A stretch of 64,000 nt of DNA from Shimia aestuarii (GCF_900114635.1 NZ_FOTQ01000003.1:2501-66500); one strand, 5' to 3'. Numbered from the stretch's first letter, positions 44,534 to 53,980 are shown. Made by a program: numbers and translations. The notes: generated by a model from the sequence alone, not told the origin.

Positions 44534-45363
44534 GCGGTTTGCAAGGCCCTTGCAGCGGCATAGGCGCGACGACGGTTGTCGCGGATCATCTCGGCCACGC
44601 GGGTCATCGCCATGCCCCGCATGATCAGGCTTGCCGGAATGAAGGCCCATGCGCTTATCGTCCAGATCAAGGTCATCGGATCGTCCAGATAGATCGGATC
44701 CACCAGATCGGACATCATCTGAACCACCGCCGGGATCAAGAATGGCATCAGAAACCCTAACGCAATGTTAAGACGTCCATCGCGCTGCAATCGGGGCAGC
44801 ACATCGCCCCCCGCCGTAGGATCGAACAGGGGCAGGTTGACCCAGACATTGAACGCCCCGTTGCGCGCCGGCCATCCAAGGATGCGCACATAGAAATAGA
44901 ACACCATCAGCGCGATCATCGAGATCAGGTAGGAAAGACCGGACGAGGTGCGCACGGCTTCGACCAGTTGTGGAGAGGCATTGTCGGGCAGCATGATCAC
45001 CATCAGGCGCACCGGCGAATACGGGAAATCAATCGCGTTGCCGACCACGATCCCCAGCGTATGCAGGAACGACGTAAACGCATTGGGCGCATAGGCGCCA
45101 CGCGCGATCACCGACAGGCAGAACACAGCAAAAAAGATCGCCAGAAACCGCAGGCGGTTAAAGGGCGCGGCATAGCGGAATTCGATGATCGACGGATAGG
45201 TCGAATAATACTCGATAAAGACGAGACAGCCGGAAAACAGCGCGAACAGCAACACGATTTCAATCGCGTCGGGGCTTACATTGGGGAGGATCAACGCCGG
45301 AGTTGCAAACAGCAACGCCACCAACAATGCCCGCGTCAAGGCGCTTACGATTTTTCCCAACAC
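44530..45363 (-). CDS. Polytopic membrane protein of unknown function
   Basis: A 277-residue protein with about seven hydrophobic helices (ALLVALLFATPALILP, IVLLFALFSGCLVFIEYY, FLAIFFAVFCLSVIARG and others). I do not recognise a named domain. GTG 45363 is chosen as start because GAAGGGAAAAGGG precedes it and it places a hydrophobic helix near the N-terminus; the upstream extension is strongly basic and unlike a membrane protein lead-in. Its stop overlaps the presumed start of the phosphatase-family gene, so the two are probably one operon. Confidence 0.75.
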   Translation of the reverse strand: MLGKIVSALTRALLVALLFATPALILPNVSPDAIEIVLLFALFSGCLVFIEYYSTYPSIIEFRYAAPFNRLRFLAIFFAVFCLSVIARGAYAPNAFTSFLHTLGIVVGNAIDFPYSPVRLMVIMLPDNASPQLVEAVRTSSGLSYLISMIALMVFYFYVRILGWPARNGAFNVWVNLPLFDPTAGGDVLPRLQRDGRLNIALGFLMPFLIPAVVQMMSDLVDPIYLDDPMTLIWTISAWAFIPASLIMRGMAMTRVAEMIRDNRRRAYAAARALQTA

Positions 45364-45770
45364 TGCCCTTTTCCCTTCAAACTGGACGCTCGCGATACGT
45401 TGCCGCGATCTTTTTCCAACTTGATCCCGCCTGCTCAGACGGGGGTGCCTCATTCTTGCCTTAATCTTGCCGCCTTTCGCTGCCGCGCTCAAGGTTTACT
45501 TTGGATCAGGGTTAAGAAGTCTGCGCCTGCCGTGGCGACTGGTGCGCGAATGCATCAATTCGGAACGAAAAAATTCAGCAAAGCCAAGGCACTACAAGAT
45601 GTGGTGTCCTCCTTGGGGCGGGGCACCATTGCCGACAGGCTATTGCGTGCGCTTAAACTCAATTGAGGCAGGGCAAAAGAATGCGCCCTATTTCTGCCAC
45701 ATTTTGGGCCCGAGGCCGCGATCCGCCACATTTGAGGACGCCGGTTTGCACCGCGCGACGGCCCGTGTCC
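45364..45770. other. Intergenic region with one possible 38-codon frame
   Basis: A 406-bp stretch. On the plus strand an ATG at 45550 opens 38 codons ending at 45666; the product is basic and helical (SKAKALQDVVSSLGRGTIADR). There is no clear ribosome-binding site and I know no matching family, so it could be a gene fragment. Otherwise only the promoter of the minus-strand membrane protein is expected here. Confidence 0.35.
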
Positions 45771-46607
45771 CTACGCTGTGTCGGCGCTATGTTCGGCCGT
45801 GGGCCCATGCGCGTCCATGTCAAACCCGATTGTCTCTGCAAACCGGGCCATGAAAGACCCGGCCATTGGTCTGACCTGCTTGTGGTGTCTGCGAATTCGC
45901 GAGGTGTAGATATGAACGGCCATGGTTTGATCGTTCAGCCAGGGCTCCACCCCGCCATGCGGATTGAAATAGACATCGGCCAATGACCACGGCAGCGGGT
46001 TCAGGATCTGGTAGGGCAGCACATGCCCGTCTTCACCGTGTTTGGGCAACATATGTGTCAGCGCTTTTGGCCCGACGACATTGGGGGCAAGACGGCAGGC
46101 TTCGTACAGCGCCCGCTCCGGCCCTGCCTTGCGCGCCTTGCCCTTGAAACGGTGAAACAACCAGTCGGGCACAAAGGAGGGATCGTCAAAACGGGTTATC
46201 AGTTCGTTGAGCGTGGGTGAACTGTCCGGCAGCATCAGAACCGCGCCATTGATCCAGCCACCATGTTCATACCCCACAAGGTAGCCGTCCCGGGGCACAA
46301 AAGGGCGCACGCACAGGACGTCGGTATCGGCCCAGATCATCCGGGCCTTGCGGATCATGTGCAGACGAAAGAAATCCGAAAACACCGCCGGGCTAACATG
46401 AGTCAACAGCGTCTCCGGATAGTCCCAAAGCTCCCGTGCCGGAACAAGCGAAAGTCCGGGGAGTTTGGGGTCCTGAATCGTGTCGGTATGAAAAAGCGTC
46501 ACCGGGTGGCCCGCATGCAGCAATGACTGCAGGGACATCCTGGCAATCCAGTTCAGCTCCGGCCCCACCCAGACCGTACCAACCGGGAGCAAATCATGGC
46601 TTTGCAT
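45771..46607 (-). CDS. Glycosyltransferase with DXD sugar-binding motif
   Basis: A 278-residue GT-A-like protein. MIWADTDVLCVRPF (about residue 88) contains the DXD metal/nucleotide-sugar motif, preceded by SDFFRLHMIRKA, the standard arrangement of the Gly_transf_sug family. No transmembrane helix. ATG 46607 follows GGGAG; ATG 46628 would add seven residues. It begins 35 bp after leuD on the same strand and may be co-transcribed with leuCD although unrelated in function. Acceptor unknown. Confidence 0.8.
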   Translation of the reverse strand: MQSHDLLPVGTVWVGPELNWIARMSLQSLLHAGHPVTLFHTDTIQDPKLPGLSLVPARELWDYPETLLTHVSPAVFSDFFRLHMIRKARMIWADTDVLCVRPFVPRDGYLVGYEHGGWINGAVLMLPDSSPTLNELITRFDDPSFVPDWLFHRFKGKARKAGPERALYEACRLAPNVVGPKALTHMLPKHGEDGHVLPYQILNPLPWSLADVYFNPHGGVEPWLNDQTMAVHIYTSRIRRHHKQVRPMAGSFMARFAETIGFDMDAHGPTAEHSADTA

Positions 46608-46641
46608 ATCAGCTTTGCTCCCGGTCATGTCTTTTAAAGGA

Positions 46642-47247
46642 TCAGGCCCAGGGGCGCTCGATCTTGGCCTTGGCTTCAAAGGCGTCGATGGATGCGGCCT
46701 TCTCCATGGTCAGGCCGATATCGTCCAGCCCGTTGAGCAGGCAATGCTTCTTGAACGGGTCCACGTCGAACGGGATCACCTCGCCGTCCGAGGTGGTGAT
46801 TTCCTGTGCTTCCAGATCAACGGTCATGCGGGCGTTTTCGCCCTTTTCCGCGTCTTTCATCAGGATATCGACCTGCTCTTGCGGCAGCACGATCGGCAGG
46901 ATGCCGTTCTTGAACGAGTTGTTGAAGAAGATATCCGCAAACGAGGTCGACACGATGCACTTGATGCCGAAATCGGCAATCGCCCAAGGGGCGTGTTCGC
47001 GGCTCGATCCGCAGCCAAAGTTGTCGCCCACGATCAGGATCTCGGCATTGCGATACTGCGGCTTGTTCAGCACGAAATCAGGAATCTCGGTGCCATCACG
47101 GTTAAACCGCATCTCGTCAAACAGGTTCGCACCAAACCCGGTGCGCTGGATCGACTTCAGGAACACCTTGGGGATGATCATGTCAGTGTCGATGTTCACC
47201 AGCGGCATAGGCGCCGCGATGCCGTGCAGTTTTTCAAACTTTTCCAT
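46642..47247 (-). CDS. leuD: 3-isopropylmalate dehydratase small subunit
   Basis: LeuD is the swivelling small subunit of isopropylmalate isomerase. The 201-residue length is normal; [14 protein letters not shown] near the N-terminus and [17 protein letters not shown] (about 75-91), which contributes substrate-binding Ser/Arg residues, are intact. It follows leuC by 12 bp and acts with it to convert 2- to 3-isopropylmalate. Confidence 0.96.
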   Translation of the reverse strand: MEKFEKLHGIAAPMPLVNIDTDMIIPKVFLKSIQRTGFGANLFDEMRFNRDGTEIPDFVLNKPQYRNAEILIVGDNFGCGSSREHAPWAIADFGIKCIVSTSFADIFFNNSFKNGILPIVLPQEQVDILMKDAEKGENARMTVDLEAQEITTSDGEVIPFDVDPFKKHCLLNGLDDIGLTMEKAASIDAFEAKAKIERPWA

Positions 47248-47259
47248 GTCACAGGTTCC

Positions 47260-48666
47260 TTAAATCAATTCGCGCACGTCGGTGAGCTTGCCGGTCAGCG
47301 CAGCCGCTGCGGCCATTGCCGGGGACACGAGGTGCGTGCGGCCCTTGTAGCCCTGACGCCCTTCAAAGTTCCGGTTCGAGGTCGAGGCGCAGCGTTCATT
47401 CTCGCTGAGCTGGTCGGGGTTCATCGCCAGACACATCGAGCATCCTGCCAGACGCCATTCGAAACCGGCGTCCTTGAAGATATCCGCCAGACCTTCTTCC
47501 TCGGCCTGTGCGCGGACAAGGCCCGAACCGGGCACGATCATGGCGCGGATGCCATCCTTGATTTTCTTGCCCTTGACCACTTCGGCCACTGCACGCATGT
47601 CCTCGATCCGCCCGTTGGTGCAGGACCCGATGAACACGGTGTCGATCTCGATCTCGTTGAGCTTCTGACCCGGAGTGAGGCCCATGTACTCGATCGAGCG
47701 GCGCGCCGCTTCGATCTTGCCGCCGGTAAAGTCCTCGGGGTTCGGCACCACGCCGGTGATCGGCAGAACGTCCTCGGGGCTGGTACCCCATGTGACGACC
47801 GGCTCGATGTCTTCGGCGGCGATGGTCACGACCTTGTCAAAATGCGCGCCTTCATCCGTGTAGAGCGTTTTCCAGTATTCCAGAGCCTGTTCGAACGCCG
47901 CGCCCTTGGGGCTGTGCGGACGGCCCTTGACGTATTCGAACGTGGTCTCGTCCGGTGCGATCAGACCGGCGCGCGCTCCACCTTCGATGGCCATGTTGCA
48001 AACGGTCATGCGGCCTTCCATGCTGAGGTCGCGGATCGCTTCACCGCAATACTCGATCACATAGCCGGTGCCGCCAGCGGTCCCGGTTTTACCGATCACG
48101 GCCAGCGTGATGTCCTTGGCGGTCACGCCCGGCTTCAGCTTGCCGGTGATCTCGACCTTCATGTTCTTGGACTTTTTCTGGATCAGAGTCTGGGTGGCCA
48201 GAACGTGCTCCACTTCCGACGTGCCGATCCCGTGGGCCAGCGCGCCGAAAGCGCCGTGGGTGGCCGTATGCGAGTCGCCGCACACCACGGTCATGCCGGG
48301 CAGGGTCCAGCCCTGTTCCGGGCCAACAATGTGCACGATGCCCTGACGCACGTCAGACACCGGATAATAATGCACACCAAACTCCTTGGCGTTCTTGTCC
48401 AGCGCCTCAACCTGAATGCGGCTTTCCTCGGTCATCTGGCTGGGATCTTCCCGGCCCGCGGTGGTCGGAACGTTGTGATCCGGCACGGCAATGGTCTTTT
48501 CCGGGGCGCGCACCTTGCGGCCCGCCATGCGCAGCCCTTCAAAGGCCTGCGGGCTGGTCACTTCGTGAACAAGGTGACGGTCGATATAAAGCAGGCAGGT
48601 GCCGTCCTCGGCCTCGTGGGCAACATGGGCATCCCAGATCTTGTCATAGAGTGTTTTGGGGGACAT
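47260..48666 (-). CDS. leuC: 3-isopropylmalate dehydratase large subunit
   Basis: LeuC carries the [4Fe-4S] cluster of isopropylmalate isomerase. In the 468-residue protein the three cluster cysteines lie in [12 protein letters not shown] and in the [10 protein letters not shown] block; [17 protein letters not shown] and the [15 protein letters not shown] substrate loop are also clear. It is the first leu gene of leuC-leuD; no leader peptide rich in Leu codons is visible in the 74 bp upstream. Confidence 0.96.
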   Translation of the reverse strand: MSPKTLYDKIWDAHVAHEAEDGTCLLYIDRHLVHEVTSPQAFEGLRMAGRKVRAPEKTIAVPDHNVPTTAGREDPSQMTEESRIQVEALDKNAKEFGVHYYPVSDVRQGIVHIVGPEQGWTLPGMTVVCGDSHTATHGAFGALAHGIGTSEVEHVLATQTLIQKKSKNMKVEITGKLKPGVTAKDITLAVIGKTGTAGGTGYVIEYCGEAIRDLSMEGRMTVCNMAIEGGARAGLIAPDETTFEYVKGRPHSPKGAAFEQALEYWKTLYTDEGAHFDKVVTIAAEDIEPVVTWGTSPEDVLPITGVVPNPEDFTGGKIEAARRSIEYMGLTPGQKLNEIEIDTVFIGSCTNGRIEDMRAVAEVVKGKKIKDGIRAMIVPGSGLVRAQAEEEGLADIFKDAGFEWRLAGCSMCLAMNPDQLSENERCASTSNRNFEGRQGYKGRTHLVSPAMAAAAALTGKLTDVRELI

Positions 48667-48740
48667 CGGTCCTCTCCATTTCTTTTACATTGGCTGATAT
48701 GGCTTCGCAGGTATGGCACGCGAAAAGGCGCGCCGCGCAC

Positions 48741-48917
48741 TCATAGAGCGGCGATGACGGATTTCGACTGACCAAAAAAGCGCCAGGGCAAAAAGGCGCG
48801 GTCGTCAATGTCATAGATGCGTTTCATGGCCCCGCCATACACCGCCTGCGAGATTCCTTCAAGCGCGGCTTGCAGCGTTGCAAGATCATTGCCCAGCCCG
48901 CCCAAGCCGTGCAACAT
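48741..48917 (-). CDS. Possible small protein upstream of leuC
   Basis: A 58-residue frame on the minus strand whose C-terminal half (KRIYDIDDRAFLPWRFFGQS) looks protein-like, with aromatic and charged residues in a non-random pattern. Its start codon overlaps the start region of the MscS gene on the other strand. No strong ribosome-binding site and no known family. It may be real, possibly co-transcribed with leuCD, or a chance frame. Confidence 0.4.
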   Translation of the reverse strand: MLHGLGGLGNDLATLQAALEGISQAVYGGAMKRIYDIDDRAFLPWRFFGQSKSVIAAL

Positions 48918-50349
48918 GGGCTCAATGGAAGAAGAAATCGCAACCGGCACCGAAACCACCACAGCCGACGCACAGGCGGATGCGCTCAACCGCACCGCCG
49001 GGGCCGCGCGCGAGGTTGATACGCCGGCCCCCGACACTGAAACCACGCAGATCGTGCTGGGTATCTGGGACCAGGTGAGAGGTTTTCTCGAAGACCTGCT
49101 ACGCCCATGGAATGCCTATCAGGTGGCCATCGCGCTCGGCCTCGTCGCGCTTTCCTTCCTGATTGCCCGCACCCTGCAGCCCCGGCTCTATGACTGGCTC
49201 AAGACCCGCGAAGGCTGGGCCAAGTGGCGCTACCGATACGCGATGATGATCTATCGGCGCTTGCCGCTGGTGGTGTTCGTTGCGATCACCTGGCTCACGG
49301 TGCTGGTCATGCGCGAACTGACATGGCCAAGCCGCTCTTACCTGTTGGCGGTGCTGGCCAATCTCGGCACGGCCTGGCTTGTCGTGGTGCTGGTCGTGCG
49401 TCTTGTTCAAAACTCCGCCTTGCGCAGCTTTCTACGCTACGGCGCTTGGGCGTGGATCACGATTGTCATCCTTGGCCTCTCGCAAGAGGCGATGCAACTC
49501 ATGGACAGCATCGCCATCGAAATAGGTGATTCCCGCCTCACACTCTGGATGGTGATCCAGGCGGCGCTGATCCTCGGGCTGACCTTCGCGCTGGTGCGAT
49601 TCCTGTCCCGCCAGACCGCCAGCCGAATCCGCTCCAACGAAGACATTTCGCCCTCGATGCAAGTGCTCTTCGTCAAGTTTCTGCAGGTGCTACTGTACGG
49701 CGCAGCCTTCTTCATTGGGCTGCGCACCATCGGGTTCGATTTGCGCGGGCTGGCGTTTCTCTCGGGTGCGATTGGTGTCGGCATCGGTTTCGGCCTGCAA
49801 AAGGTGGTGTCGAACCTTGTCTCGGGCGTCATCATCCTTTTGGACAAGTCGATCAAACCCGGCGACGTGATCTCTCTGGGGGAAACCTTCGGCTGGATCA
49901 ACTCGCTGTCGGCCCGCTACGTGAGCGTGGTGACCCGGGACGGCAAGGAGTTCCTGATTCCGAACGAAGACCTGATCACCGGGCAGGTGGTGAACTGGTC
50001 CCATTCCGACACCTATGTGCGGCTCGATATCTACTTCGGGACCGCCTATGACGATGACCCTCACGCGGTGCGCAAGATCGCCATCGAAGCTGCCAAAGGG
50101 GTCGACCGGGTGCTGAGTTTTCCCAAGACGCCGGTTTGCCACATCGTCGGCTTTGGTGACAGCAGCGTGGATTACATCCTGCGTTTCTGGATCGAGGATC
50201 CGACCGGCGGGCTGACCAATATCCGCGGTAACGTCTATCTCGCCCTTTGGGATGCGTTTCAGGAAAACGGCATCTCCATTCCCTTCCCGCAGCGCGAAGT
50301 GCGGATGCTTGGGGAGGAAAACTCCACTGGCCCGGAATCAAGCCCGTAG
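48916..50349 (+). CDS. MscS-family mechanosensitive channel
   Basis: A protein of about 477 residues. After an Ala/Thr-rich front come five or six transmembrane helices, then the pore helix and beta domain typical of MscS: LSGAIGVGIGFGLQKVVSNL, SGVIILLDKSIKPGDVI and RDGKEFLIPNEDLITGQVVNW. The extra N-terminal helices place it with the longer KefA/YnaI-type members that release solutes on hypo-osmotic shock. The start is uncertain: ATG 48916 or 48925, neither with a clear ribosome-binding site; an ATG at 48817 is less likely. Confidence 0.9.
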   Translation: MGSMEEEIATGTETTTADAQADALNRTAGAAREVDTPAPDTETTQIVLGIWDQVRGFLEDLLRPWNAYQVAIALGLVALSFLIARTLQPRLYDWLKTREGWAKWRYRYAMMIYRRLPLVVFVAITWLTVLVMRELTWPSRSYLLAVLANLGTAWLVVVLVVRLVQNSALRSFLRYGAWAWITIVILGLSQEAMQLMDSIAIEIGDSRLTLWMVIQAALILGLTFALVRFLSRQTASRIRSNEDISPSMQVLFVKFLQVLLYGAAFFIGLRTIGFDLRGLAFLSGAIGVGIGFGLQKVVSNLVSGVIILLDKSIKPGDVISLGETFGWINSLSARYVSVVTRDGKEFLIPNEDLITGQVVNWSHSDTYVRLDIYFGTAYDDDPHAVRKIAIEAAKGVDRVLSFPKTPVCHIVGFGDSSVDYILRFWIEDPTGGLTNIRGNVYLALWDAFQENGISIPFPQREVRMLGEENSTGPESSP

Positions 50350-50694
50350 GGCGCCGGGCCAACGGCGGACCGGCCCCATGTGGGCCGCCGTATTCTCAAG
50401 GGGTCCGTGCCTCTCAAATCACGCTTGTATTCCGCAAGAAAAAACACTGCCGATCCAGCGTCGCAACGGCGTCCTCCGGTCCGCCGCTGGCCCGTCTTGT
50501 GATCCATTTCGCGGCAAACCCTGCGCCTTTTGGCAACAATCGGCTCGCAGCCTCTTGCCTTTCATTGAGAAGTGCTATTGACGGTGCTATCTTGAAAATA
50601 CGCCCGGCACCGGGGCATTGCGGTGCGTTGCAAGGAGGGCAGGAATCTGTCTCTGAATACGGATGTGGCAAATGCTGCTGAAGAAGGCGCGGCC
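50350..50694. other. Intergenic region between the MscS gene and rsfS
   Basis: GC-rich inverted repeats just after the MscS stop (within 50360-50395, CGGCGG...GGCCC / GGGCC...GCCG) could end transcription, though without a T run. An AAGGAGGG motif at about 50630 lies inside this stretch and may be the true rsfS ribosome-binding site. No other gene is seen. Confidence 0.5.
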
Positions 50695-51048
50695 ATGACG
50701 ACCGCCCAGTCCGATACGACAAGCGAGCAACTGCTTGCGCGTATCCTTACCTCTCTCGAAGAAGACAAGGCCGAAGACATCGTGCAGATTGATCTGCGCG
50801 GCAAGTCGTCGATCGGGGACTATATGGTGGTCTGCTCCGGGCGTTCGTCCCGTCAGGTGGCCGCGATCTCCGAAAAGCTGGTTGAACGGCTCAAGGCCGA
50901 GTTTGGCCGTGGGGCCAAGGTCGAAGGCAAGGAAACTGGCGACTGGGTGTTGATCGACACCGGCGACGTGATCGTGCATGTCTTCCGTCCCGAAGTGCGC
51001 GAGTTCTACCAGCTCGAAAAGATGTGGCTTCCGGCAGGCACCGCCTGA
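50695..51048 (+). CDS. rsfS: Ribosomal silencing factor RsfS
   Basis: RsfS (Iojap/YbeB family) binds uL14 on the 50S subunit and blocks subunit joining when nutrients fall. The 117-residue protein has the conserved core DIVQIDLRGKSSIGDYMVVCSG and GDWVLIDTGDVIVHVFRPEVREFYQLEKMW. ATG 50695 has only a weak upstream RBS; a stronger AAGGAGGG near 50630 suggests a longer N-terminus starting at a non-ATG codon between 50640 and 50665. It is 39 bp upstream of rlmH, the usual pairing. Confidence 0.92.
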   Translation: MTTAQSDTTSEQLLARILTSLEEDKAEDIVQIDLRGKSSIGDYMVVCSGRSSRQVAAISEKLVERLKAEFGRGAKVEGKETGDWVLIDTGDVIVHVFRPEVREFYQLEKMWLPAGTA

Positions 51049-51087
51049 TCGGCTGACATCAAGGCGCAACCGCGCGCGGGAGAGAGT

Positions 51088-51564
51088 ATGGCACTGAAGG
51101 TGCATATCTGCGCCGTTGGTCGGCTGCGGTCCGGCCCCGAGCGCGAGTTGCTTGACGATTACCTCACACGATTTGACCGGACCGGCCGGGCGCTGGGCCT
51201 TGGCCCCGTTGCCGTGCACGAGGTCGAAGACCGCAAGGGCGGTGGGATGTCTGCCGAGGCAGGTCTCCTCTCGGGGGTGATCCCACGCGGCGCGGTGATC
51301 TGTGCGCTGGATGAGCGGGGCAAGCTGATGTCCTCGCCCGATTTTGCCAACATGCTGGCAGGCTGGCGTGACGAAGGGCGCGGGGATTTGGCCTTTGTCA
51401 TCGGTGGTGCGGATGGCATTGATCCCGCCTTGCGGGCTCAGGCCGATGCCAAGCTCAGTTTTGGTAAGATGGTTTGGCCACACATGCTCGCCCGCGTGAT
51501 GCTGGGCGAGCAGCTCTACCGCGCGGCCTCGATTCTTGCCGGCGCACCCTATCACCGCGTCTGA
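51088..51564 (+). CDS. rlmH: 23S rRNA (pseudouridine1915-N3)-methyltransferase
   Basis: RlmH methylates pseudouridine 1915 in helix 69 of 23S rRNA using SAM. The 158-residue SPOUT protein has LDERGKLMSSPDFA, the SAM loop FVIGGADGID and the C-terminal GEQLYRAASILAGAPYHRV (family Y-H near the end). GGGAGAGAGT precedes the ATG. It lies directly after rsfS, a conserved pair in Alphaproteobacteria. Confidence 0.95.
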   Translation: MALKVHICAVGRLRSGPERELLDDYLTRFDRTGRALGLGPVAVHEVEDRKGGGMSAEAGLLSGVIPRGAVICALDERGKLMSSPDFANMLAGWRDEGRGDLAFVIGGADGIDPALRAQADAKLSFGKMVWPHMLARVMLGEQLYRAASILAGAPYHRV

Positions 51565-51630
51565 CCAATTTCGGTTATCCCGAGGTTAAGGACTGTTCTG
51601 TCACGATCGCGATTTCCCTGAATGCCGTAT

Positions 51631-51692
51631 GACCCACCGACGCAATACCGACAGAATACCGACGTGATACCGACACGCGATTCGGTGGGGTC
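51631..51692. repeat. Three 11-bp tandem repeats inside an inverted repeat
   Basis: Three tandem units of consensus RATACCGACNN occupy 51644-51654, 51655-51665 and 51666-51676. They are flanked by GACCCACCGA (51631-51640) and TCGGTGGGGTC (51682-51692), complementary apart from one extra G. The block lies between the converging 3' ends of rlmH and the DUF599 gene, so a bidirectional terminator or protein-binding array is possible. Confidence 0.7.
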
Positions 51693-51716
51693 AGCCGCTA
51701 TTAACCATTGCGTTTC

Positions 51717-52412
51717 TCAGTCGACTTCCCGCAGCAGGGCTTCGCGTGATTGCGACGCAAATTCCCGTCGCCAGAGGACGAAAACCGTGATCGCCGTCCC
51801 GGCCATCAGGGCCATCGCGCCAAACAACCACGCCGAAGCCGCCAGCCCGAAATAGACCGAGCGCATCGCCCGGTTGAAGCTGCGCGAGGCGGTGATGTTG
51901 ATTTCGGCAGCAATGTTGGCACGTGGTAACGCATTGGGATCGCTTGCATTATTCGGGACGGATGACATCACGACCGAGCAGTATCCAAAAAGCCGGTGCG
52001 CCCAGACGAACTTGAGAAACGCGTTGGCGACAAAGATCAGCATGACCACGATCTTAAATTCCAGCAGGATCGGCTGTGCCTGCAGCGTGAAATCCCGCGC
52101 CACGCCGGCAAGCTGATCAGCATTGCCAATCAGAGCCAGCCCGCCGCCAATTGCGATCATCGTCGCCGAGGCGAAAAAAGCCGTTCCCTGTCGCAAGTTA
52201 CCCAGAATCTGCGCATCAAAAACCCGCGGGTTCCGATCCAGAAACGCAGCCATCCACTCGCGCCTGTAATGCTCCATCAACCGCGAAACCGAGGGGCGGC
52301 GCGTTGGGGGATTTTCAATGAAATACCCTATACTGGTCCAAGCCACGAAAAGCATCGCAAAAGCAACGATATCCAGCGTGGAAAAAAGCGCAAAACGTTC
52401 GGTCCAGGTCAT
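51717..52412 (-). CDS. DUF599-family membrane protein
   Basis: A 231-residue protein with four hydrophobic segments (IVAFAMLFVAWTSIGYFIE, an FFASATMIAIGGGLALIG stretch, VVMLIFVANAFLKFVWAHRLF, AASAWLFGAMALMAG). The WAHRLFGYCSVVM region and the general layout are those of the uncharacterised DUF599 family. Function unknown. It is divergent from glcD with 84 bp between, so the two may share a control region. Confidence 0.8.
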   Translation of the reverse strand: MTWTERFALFSTLDIVAFAMLFVAWTSIGYFIENPPTRRPSVSRLMEHYRREWMAAFLDRNPRVFDAQILGNLRQGTAFFASATMIAIGGGLALIGNADQLAGVARDFTLQAQPILLEFKIVVMLIFVANAFLKFVWAHRLFGYCSVVMSSVPNNASDPNALPRANIAAEINITASRSFNRAMRSVYFGLAASAWLFGAMALMAGTAITVFVLWRREFASQSREALLREVD

Positions 52413-52455
52413 GCCCGAACCCTAGCGCGACATATTGGGACTTGCCAGCATGTAA

Positions 52456-52480
52456 AATTGGTTATAAAAACTTACCAATT
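52456..52480. promoter_or_regulatory. Candidate operator upstream of glcD
   Basis: A perfect inverted repeat AATTGGT - 11 bases - ACCAATT lies 17 bp before the glcD start. The half-sites are those of GntR/FadR-type regulators of pyruvate, lactate and glycolate genes (PdhR consensus ATTGGT-N3-ACCAAT), but the spacer here is 8 bp longer than that consensus. No gntR-type gene is in the window, so the binding protein is unknown. Confidence 0.5.
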
Positions 52481-52496
52481 AAAGCGAGGTAAGCTT

Positions 52497-53936
52497 ATGG
52501 ACATGCCAGCCCCCAACCCGGCCATCCTGTCGCGCAAGGCCCAGATCGTGGCCCGCCTGCGCAGCGTTCTTCCGGCCGATGCGGTGATCGACGACCCGGT
52601 CGAAACGCGTGCCTATGAATGTGATGCGCTCACCGCCTACCGCTGCCCACCGCTGGCCGCCGTCTTGCCAGCCAGTACCGAAGAGGTGTCGGCGGTTTTG
52701 AGAGTCTGTCACGAGGAAGGCGTGCCCGTGGTGCCCCGGGGCGCCGGAACATCGCTTGCCGGGGGCGCCATGCCGACCGAGGACGCGATTATCCTCGGGG
52801 TGGCCAGAATGAACGAAGTCCTTGAAACGGATTACGAAAATCGCTTCATCCGGGTCCAAACCGGGCGCACGAATATGAGCGTATCCGGCGCGGTCGAGGA
52901 AGAAGATTTCTTCTACGCCCCCGACCCTTCGAGCCAGCTTGCCTGCGCCATCGCGGGCAATATCGCGATGAATTCGGGCGGCGCACATTGCCTCAAATAC
53001 GGTGTTACCACGAACAACCTTCTGGGCGTGAAAATGGTCATGATGGATGGCGAAGTTGTCGAGATCGGCGGCGCACATCTGGACGCGGCCGGACTTGATC
53101 TTCTGGGCTTGATTTGCGGTTCCGAAGGCCAGTTGGGGGTCGTGACCGAAGCCACCCTGCGAATTCTGCGCAAGCCCGAAGGTGCGCGCCCGGTGCTCAT
53201 GGGGTTTGATAGCAATGAGGTCGCAGGTCACTGCGTCAGCGACATCATCAAGGCCGGTATCCTGCCTGTCGCCATCGAGTTCATGGACCGCCCCTGCATC
53301 CGCGCCACCGAGGCCTTTGCCGGGGCAGGCTATCCTGATTGCGAAGCACTTCTGATTGTCGAGGTCGAAGGCAGCGAAGAAGAGATCGAAGCGCAGCTTG
53401 AGCGCATCATCGCCATCGCCCGCACCCATAACCCCGTCGAACTGCGTGAAAGCGGGTCGGCTGAGGAAAGCGCAAAAATCTGGCTTGGCCGCAAGTCGGC
53501 CTTTGGCGCAATGGGACAAATCAATGATTACATGTGCTTGGACGGAACAATCCCGGTGAGCCAACTTCCCCTGGTGCTGCGCCGGATCGGTGAGATGTCC
53601 AAGGATTTCGGTTTGGATGTCGGCAACGTCTTCCACGCCGGGGACGGCAACATGCACCCGCTGATCCTGTTTGATGCCAACAAGCCGGGCGACCTTGAGA
53701 AATGCGAGGCCTTTGGGGCCGAGATTCTGAAACTCTGCGTCGAGGTGGGCGGTTGCCTCACCGGAGAACACGGCGTCGGGATCGAAAAGCGTGATCTTAT
53801 GGTGACGCAATACGAGCCCGGCGATCTGGAAATCCAGATGGCGGTAAAGGACGTGTTTGACCCGAAATGGCTGCTGAACCCAGCCAAGGTCTTTCCCCTT
53901 GCCGCCAGCGACGCGCGCCGGATTGCCGCCGAATAA
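52497..53936 (+). CDS. glcD: Glycolate oxidase FAD-binding subunit GlcD
   Basis: GlcD oxidises glycolate (or D-lactate) to glyoxylate (or pyruvate). The 479-residue flavoprotein has the PCMH-type FAD domain (VPVVPRGAGTSLAGGAMP, DPSSQLACAIAGNIAMNSGG, GSEGQLGVVTEATLRI) and the C-terminal FAD-oxidase domain (GNVFHAGDGNMHPLILF, the TGEHGVGIEKRDL block). ATG 52497 follows GAGGT. It heads glcD-glcE-glcF; the glyoxylate it makes can enter the BHA cycle encoded in this window. Confidence 0.93.
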   Translation: MDMPAPNPAILSRKAQIVARLRSVLPADAVIDDPVETRAYECDALTAYRCPPLAAVLPASTEEVSAVLRVCHEEGVPVVPRGAGTSLAGGAMPTEDAIILGVARMNEVLETDYENRFIRVQTGRTNMSVSGAVEEEDFFYAPDPSSQLACAIAGNIAMNSGGAHCLKYGVTTNNLLGVKMVMMDGEVVEIGGAHLDAAGLDLLGLICGSEGQLGVVTEATLRILRKPEGARPVLMGFDSNEVAGHCVSDIIKAGILPVAIEFMDRPCIRATEAFAGAGYPDCEALLIVEVEGSEEEIEAQLERIIAIARTHNPVELRESGSAEESAKIWLGRKSAFGAMGQINDYMCLDGTIPVSQLPLVLRRIGEMSKDFGLDVGNVFHAGDGNMHPLILFDANKPGDLEKCEAFGAEILKLCVEVGGCLTGEHGVGIEKRDLMVTQYEPGDLEIQMAVKDVFDPKWLLNPAKVFPLAASDARRIAAE

Positions 53937-53980
53937 CATCGCGCCAACTTCCCAAGAATTTCAGGACCAGTGAGATCAAG

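Noticed and set aside
48667-48740. Leucine attenuator upstream of leuC
   Set aside because: No short frame rich in Leu codons and no alternative hairpins were found in the leader.
46615-48771. 718-codon frame antisense to leuC and leuD
   Set aside because: It spans two certain genes and their spacer on the other strand; a codon-bias shadow.
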